Of a stretch of DNA of 64,000 nucleotides, positions 59,003 to 64,000 are shown piece after piece. The stretch's first letter is position 1. Every line of letters begins with the position of its first letter. Under the pieces are notes generated by a model, which did no database searches, was not told where the DNA came from, and saw only the letters and a list, made by a program, of their open reading frames with translations. Made by a program: the position numbers and the translations under genes. The stretch comes from Nymphaea colorata (taxonomy: Eukaryota > Streptophyta > Magnoliopsida > Nymphaeales > Nymphaeaceae), in NCBI RefSeq assembly GCF_008831285.2, contig NC_045138.2:32399934-32463933 (forward strand), written 5' to 3'.

Positions 59003-60240
59003 GACACTCAACAACATCACCATGGTGCTCCATGACTAAGTTCCTCTCCACCGTCCACTCTTCTGCCTGCTCAACGTCGTCTTCCATTTCATTGCCACCA
59101 AAGATGATAGCGAGAATGACAAACTTTGTTGCACACTTTTTCCCACTGAGGCAATGGAGCTCGGCCTTCTCGCTATAATCATAGGTGACAATGAAATGGA
59201 AGACGACGTTCTCCGGGCAGGGGAATCCTGGTGATATCTATGATGATGGGTTGATGCACATCAAAATGACACTCAATGATATCACCATTACTATTCCATG
59301 GTCGAGAACATCTCTATTGTCAAGCACTCCCTTGCCCGGACAACGTCATCTTCCATTTTATTGTGTCCAATAATGATAGCGAGAAGCATGAACTTTGCCG
59401 CACAACTATCTCCATGTTTCCCCACCTAGGTGGTGGAGCTTGGCCTTCTCGCTATTGTCATCAGTGGCAATGAAATGGAAGATGATGTTCTCCAGGCAAG
59501 GGAGTGCTTGCAAAAATATCTATGATTATTGGTTGATTCACATTAAAATGACACTCAACAACATCACCATCGTAGATCCATGATTGAGATCCTCTCTATA
59601 TCCACTCCTTTGCCCAGACAACGTCGTCTTCCATTTCATTGCCACAGAAGATGATAGCGAAAATGACGAACTTTGCTGCACACATTTTCCCACTTAGGCA
59701 ATGAAGCTCGGCCTTCTCGCTATAATCATTGGTGGCGATGAAATGGAAGAAGACGTTCTCCGGGCAGGGAATTCCTGGTGATATCTATGATGATGGGTTG
59801 ATGCACATCGCAATGACACTCGATTATATCACCATTACTATTCCATGGTCGAGATAATTGTCAAGCACTCCATTGCCTGGACAATGTCGTCTTCCATTTT
59901 ATTGTCACTGATGCTGATAATGAGAAGCAGGAACTTTGCCACACAATTATCATGTTTCCCAACTTAGGTGGGTGAAATCAGCCTTCTCACTATAGTCATC
60001 AGTGGCAATGAAATGGAAGACGACTTTCTCCAAGCAAGGGAGTGCTCACGAAAATATATATGATGACGGGTTGATTCACATTGCAAGGACACTCAACAAC
60101 ATTACCATCGCGGCTCCACGACTGAGATCCTCTCCATTGTTGACTTCTTCGCCCGAACAATGTCGTCTTCCATTTCATTGCCACCGAAGGTTAAAGCGAA
60201 AATGATGAACTCTGTTGCACACATTTTCCCACCTAAGGAA
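59003..60240. repeat. Satellite-like array: alternating A/B units of about 265-280 bp, each with an internal dyad
   Basis: Units begin GACACTC at 59003, 59268, 59550 and 59815, and a partial unit (GACACTCAACAAC) at 60088. Units 1, 3 and 5 resemble each other (CTCCATGACTAAG/CCATGATTGAG) more than units 2 and 4 (TATTCCATGGTCGAGA), so the true period is a dimer of about 540 bp. Each unit has inverted arms around GTCGTCTTCCATTTCATTG; in unit 1 the 22-bp arms at 59073-59094 and 59189-59210 pair perfectly. Both strands show short ORFs from the dyads, none protein-like. Confidence 0.88.
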
Positions 60241-60947
60241 ACTTGAGGCTGAGCATATGGAATTGGGCAGGTACATATCATTATTGTTTCTAAGTGTTTT
60301 TTTTTTTTTCATGTTCTATTGGAAATGAGGCTACGTCCTTCCCCAAACTGTTTTTGTTCTAAAAAAGGTTCGTCATTTCTCAGGCCTTGGGTTATCATTA
60401 GACTGTGTTTATCTTGCTTTGGGTTATCTTGGTTTTCAAATTCATCAACATTTTGGCATAATAAGGGCAGGTGATTTCTTGATTGTTCAAAGGACATTAT
60501 TTGATATACAAAATTAGAGCATGTTAAAATTATATTCTCAAACCTGTAAAATTGAATGTCTTAAAAGAAACTCTTTAGTGTGCAGCTCTATGAAATTTTG
60601 TATACTATTTTCTAGTTTCCTTATTAATTAATTAGTTGTGCATTGTATCTTCAATTATAAAGTTTGTCTTGAATGACAGAACTTTTGTTCACAATATAAA
60701 TCAGAGCTAGTCATTTTGTTCTGAAAGAACAACTAATTTGTGTTGAATGGCAAAACTTTTGTTTCAAGATGTTGCTACTTTTGTTACCGACTTGATGTTT
60801 GAATTACATTTTAAACAATTTTGCATATTTGGTCTATTGAAATAGAGAAAACATGAAGTTTGATGGGGAACGAAGCTTGACATGTCTTCATGCACTTCTA
60901 GTTTTTAATATTTAAAAATGTTTTATAAGATTTGCTTATTATTGTAG
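60241..60947. other. Intergenic stretch, nothing recognised
   Basis: A/T-rich unique-looking sequence with no ORF of note. It could be intron to the RRM exon that follows, but no upstream RRM exon was found. Confidence 0.4.
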
Positions 60948-61011
60948 GTTTCTCGAAATGATGAGACTGTGGAAAGTCAAGGATTTGGTTATGTTACAAT
61001 GGGTTCAAGGG
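60948..61011 (+). pseudogene. Isolated RRM exon (chloroplast RNP-like)
   Basis: 64 nt bounded by TTGTAG and GTAAAG. It reads VSRNDETVESQGFGYVTMGS plus one further codon. It has the RNP1-type core (QGFGYVTM) and the preceding loop typical of plant organellar RNA-binding proteins (cp31/cp33-like). No neighbouring exon for the rest of the RRM (beta1-RNP2 upstream, alpha2-beta4 downstream) was found within about 600 bp either side, so it is probably a gene fragment; an exon of a gene with very long introns is possible. Confidence 0.55.
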
Positions 61012-61619
61012 GTAAAGTTGCACTTTCTGCATGAGTCACATAATTGTAACCTTGAGATGAATTTTAGATGTATTTTCTACTTATTAACATGAAATGTAAT
61101 TGGACAATGTTTGTGGGATTTTGTTTGCTTTTAATTGTTTCATGTGTACGGTAATGTAGTTGGACACGAGTTTGTCTGCTGGATTGTTATGAAATGACAC
61201 ATTATGCTTCTTATACAAGTAGGAAAACTAAATATTGCCTTTGTCTATCTGAATTTTCACACTTCTCTTTTTTGCCCCTAGTTAATTTCAATTACCTGAA
61301 TAATTTATACGTTAATTACTGTTGTTTTGTATATTTTAATGTATTATGAATAATTGGTATTGATATTGGGTTCTTTAAATAATAAATTTTGTGACACAGT
61401 GACCGTGTTAGTAAAGACCACCACCTGCGCTTCTGTGACGTGGATTCATGTAATCTCTAACGTTGGATTGCATGTAACGAAATGTATCATCACTAAAAAA
61501 GATCAGCCACATAATGTTTGGTAACACACATGACAACGTTCAGGCCACGTTAGAGGATATTGTTCTCCAATGTTGCTAAATGTGAATTTTCTTTTTGTGT
61601 TAGGACAAGGTGATATGCT

Positions 61620-62063
61620 TACCAGGACTTTGCGTTTGGATCACTCGACCGATAGATCTTCCATGAATTTGCATCTCCTTGCCACTCAAAATCACCAGAC
61701 TTGCAAAGATCCGTTTGCTATTGAAAGGCCTGTCGAACAAGAAAAGCGATCACTCCTGCAGATAGAGTTGTGTGCACGCACTGAGATAACAAATATGCAC
61801 TACATGAGGTGGGGCATTCTTTGAATTTTTTTATAAAGGAAGTGGACATTTTAGGCTTTTTCAACTTTTTACAATCCTTTTTTATCCTTTAAAAAAATTA
61901 TTTTAATAAAGAGTATTTTTGGTCATTTCAGCGGTATACACCAATTTTTCGTGCACGGAGGTGTGCATGTAAACCATGCTTAGTGATTCCTATGGTCCTC
62001 ATGGAGCTAATGATGTTTGGAGCTTTATTGGCCCCAGCTTGATTTTCATCTTCAACTTGATCA
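61620..62063 (-). pseudogene. TAR exon 3 5' fragment with part of intron 2
   Basis: Minus-strand reading from 61729 (after a CAG acceptor) gives AFQ, a TAG stop, then QTDLCKSGDFEWQGDANSWK. This is closely similar to AYQLQTDLFKSGEFEWQGDAYSWK of the intact gene. Intron 2 similarity is visible just after the acceptor (GAACAAGAAAA, 61735) and again at about 62018-62035 (GGAGCTTTATTGGCCCCAG versus GAGCTCTATTGGCCCCAGG at about 40355), with unrelated sequence between. The exon match ends near 61620. It is nearer in sequence to the intact gene than the 47-kb remnant. Confidence 0.82.
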
Positions 62064-62475
62064 CAACCTCCACCAAGCATGGAAGTACCTCGTGTTGGGA
62101 TTTCTCCCCATTACGCATATACAAAACCAAACGTATATACCCTAAAACAGGATCATGCTCATGCTAAATCATTGAATCAAACATAACCTTAAACTTAAAG
62201 CGGAAGCGTACCTGAATCCATCTGATCTGGTGCACGGGAAGATCGCAGCAGGGTCTTCCAGGGTATGTGCAACCTCCACCAAGCATGGAAGTACCTCGTG
62301 TTGGGATTTCTCCCCATTACGCATATACAAAACCAAACGTATATACCCTAAAACAGGATCATGCTCATGCTAAATCATTGAATCAAACATAACCTTAAAC
62401 TTAAAGCGGAAGTGTACCTGAATCCATCTGATCTGGTGCACGGGAAGATCGCAGCAGGGTCTTCTAGGGTATGTG
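62064..62475. repeat. Near-perfect tandem duplication, 206-bp period
   Basis: Copies 62064-62269 and 62270-62475. Each contains CAACCTCCACCAAGCATGG, then the LTR edge TGTTGGGATTTCTCC, through to CGCAGCAGGGTCTTC. By eye only a few bases differ. The unit spans the junction between flanking DNA and the Copia-4 LTR, so it arose after insertion. Confidence 0.9.
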
Positions 62476-62774
62476 CGGCGCGCTTGAGGTCTCTCTCAGA
62501 TGGGGAAGAGGAAAACCCTAGAAACCAATGTTTCAGGCAACCATTGCACGACCCCAGGGACCACTACCATTTTATAATAAGAACAATTACAGATTCCACC
62601 CATCTAAGAGTCCGTAATTCCGTACTGGTATCTATACATTTCAAAATTACCCCATACCATCTAAAATGACGTAATATCCCAAAATGCAATCACTTAAGCG
62701 GATATTTATGTTAAGACAGCCATAATGTCTGAAATTCCTCATAGACATATGTCGGCCCACCAAATGATCTTACA
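62093..62774 (-). repeat. Copia-4 3' LTR, enlarged by the internal duplication
   Basis: TG...CA ends (TGTTGGGATT at 62093, ...GATCTTACA at 62774). Without the 206-bp duplication it would be about 476 bp. On the minus strand it is preceded by the purine tract CAAGTGGGAGAT. Confidence 0.75.
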
Positions 62775-63174
62775 ATCTCCCACTTGGGCCAAATATGTCT
62801 TAATACATTTAGACATTACACAAAACCTTAAGAGCTCATAACTGCTATCTTATTAAAATGTCAATTCACCAATCTCGTCCATGATCATATCAACACAGAA
62901 CCAAAGCGGCTTTCGCTATATCAAAAGTTAGCTAAACCTTCAATGATCACAAATGTTAACATAACCAATGACATAGATCTGATATGGATGTATAGCATGA
63001 GAATTACATGCAATGTGATTACAACATGTCTATTCTCAACTGGTCCAACTTTAAAAACTTTATGGAGATCAAAACATAAACACAGAATGGAACCAAAGAA
63101 CTTTAAACTTTATTCTGCAGAAAACTGAATATGTGTCCATACATTAGAGCAAACAAAATACAAAGTCCCACTAA

Positions 63175-64000
63175 ACCAGCACATCATCTAAGGATAACAC
63201 CCCCATATGAACAACATGTTAATAAAAGACCTTAGGTGTTAAACCCTTAGTAAGCGGATCCGCAATCATAGAGTTTGTCCCAATGTGCTCTAAAGACACC
63301 TGACCATTCTGTATCCTCTTTTTAACAGTCAAAAACTTTATGTCGATGTGCTTCGACTTTGACAAACTACGACTGTTATTAGAGTACATAACTGCTGAAT
63401 TATTGTCACACAATAACCTTAGTGGTCTTTCTACACCATTCATAATGCGCAGCCCCGTGACAAAATTCCGCAACCACAAAGCATGATTGGATGCCTCGTA
63501 ACATGCTATGAATTTTGCTGTCATAGTTAAAGTAGCTACAAGTGTCTGTTTGATACTTTTCCATGATATAGCTCCTCCGACTTGCGACTGTTTTGGCACC
63601 CTGCAAAGTCAGAATCTGAATACCCAATGATCTCCAACTGGTCTGACTTCTTGTATGTGAGCATAAGATCTTTTGTTCTTTGTAAGTACCTCAATACTCT
63701 TTTGGCTGCTTTTCAATGATCCATACTTGGATTACTTAAGTATCTGCCTAACATTCCCACGATAAATGCAATATTCGGACGAGTACAAACCTGAGCATAC
63801 ATAAGGCTTCCCACAACAGACGAATAGGGAATCCTTTCCATTTCCTTAGATTCGATTTCATTTTTAGGGCACTGTTTGAGACTAAACTTGTCTCCTTTAG
63901 CAACTGGAGTATCTCCTGGTTTATAATCCTTCATGCCATATCGCTGAAGCACCTTATCAATGTAGGTCTTTTGTGATAATCCAAGAATACCCCGAGAACG
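63175..64000 (-). pseudogene. Copia-4 RT end and RNase H (frameshifted, partial)
   Basis: The block 63952-63713 reads KPGDTPVAKGDKFSL and YSSVVGSLMYAQVCTRPNIA, the end of the RT/connection domain. The block 63599-63219, in another frame, is RNase H: ISWKSIKQTLVATLTMTAKF (with Thr where SxxEAE is usual), LLCDNNSAVMYSNN, KHIDIKF, MIADPLTKGL. A stop at about 63219 is followed in the same reading by HVVHMGVLSLDDVLV, the expected C terminus. The open end at 64000 continues upstream into the missing RT. Confidence 0.88.

Larger units (their letters stand above)
62093..64000 (-). mobile_element. Copia-4: 3' portion of a Ty1-copia element running off the window
   Basis: 3' LTR, polypurine tract (about 62786-62775) and the end of pol are inside the window. 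The remainder, including the 5' LTR, lies beyond 64000. The frames are shifted, so it is not intact. Inserted next to the TAR exon 3 fragment. Confidence 0.88.

Noticed and set aside
59185-60205. Set of similar 61-67-codon ORFs on both strands
   Set aside because: They follow from the repeated dyads of the satellite-like array; they repeat with its period and show no protein features.
61976-62669. Two plus-strand ORFs of 63 and 85 codons
   Set aside because: They lie in the TAR intron fragment and the duplicated LTR of Copia-4, with no domain.
1-64000. CRISPR array, prophage, tRNA or rRNA genes, bacterial operons
   Set aside because: None seen. The repeats here are microsatellites, tandem duplications and LTRs; the genes have plant introns.

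Overview
The window is nuclear DNA of a flowering plant. The evidence is intron-rich genes with GT-AG junctions, Ty1-copia LTR retrotransposons primed by initiator-Met tRNA, a LINE remnant, TIR elements and dense (TA)n and (GA)n microsatellites. Two genes could be rebuilt exon by exon. The species cannot be named from the sequence; nothing here suggests a grass or a bacterium.

Left part (1-22.3 kb, + strand): one 15-exon gene for a membrane-anchored zinc carboxypeptidase of family M14, orthologous in appearance to Arabidopsis SOL1 (carboxypeptidase D-like, CLE-peptide processing). The spliced model is 1509 nt (502 aa) and stays in frame across all 14 introns, including a 31-nt microexon. Its 8.2-kb intron 4 carries a nearly intact Ty1-copia element (5563-10764, same strand, 5-bp target duplication) and a TIR element.

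Middle (23.2-37.3 kb): a degenerate minus-strand copia element (Copia-2, 23.2-28.2 kb), a LINE 3' remnant (28.2-29.2 kb), then a young minus-strand copia element (Copia-3, 31171-36531, 5-bp target duplication). Copia-3 sits in intron 1 of a truncated duplicate of the next gene.

37.3-44 kb (minus strand): a complete 5-exon gene for an alliinase / tryptophan-aminotransferase-related (TAR) enzyme (465 aa: signal anchor, EGF-alliinase domain, PLP aminotransferase domain with its lysine). Immediately downstream lies a pseudogenised second copy of exon 1 plus part of intron 1. Older fragments of the same family lie at 46.8-48.1 kb and 61.6-62.06 kb, so this is a decaying TAR cluster.

Right part (44-64 kb): mostly repeats. 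These are tandem and dispersed repeats, TIR elements, a roughly 900-bp inverted repeat, opposed copia fragments, a dimeric satellite-like array (59.0-60.2 kb), one isolated RRM exon, and the 3' part of a fourth copia element that runs off the window end.

The two genes show no functional link beyond proximity. I found no bacterial-type operon, CRISPR array, tRNA or rRNA gene. The most unusual structures are the TAR duplication with its empty-site retrotransposon allele, the long inverted repeat and the dimeric repeat array.
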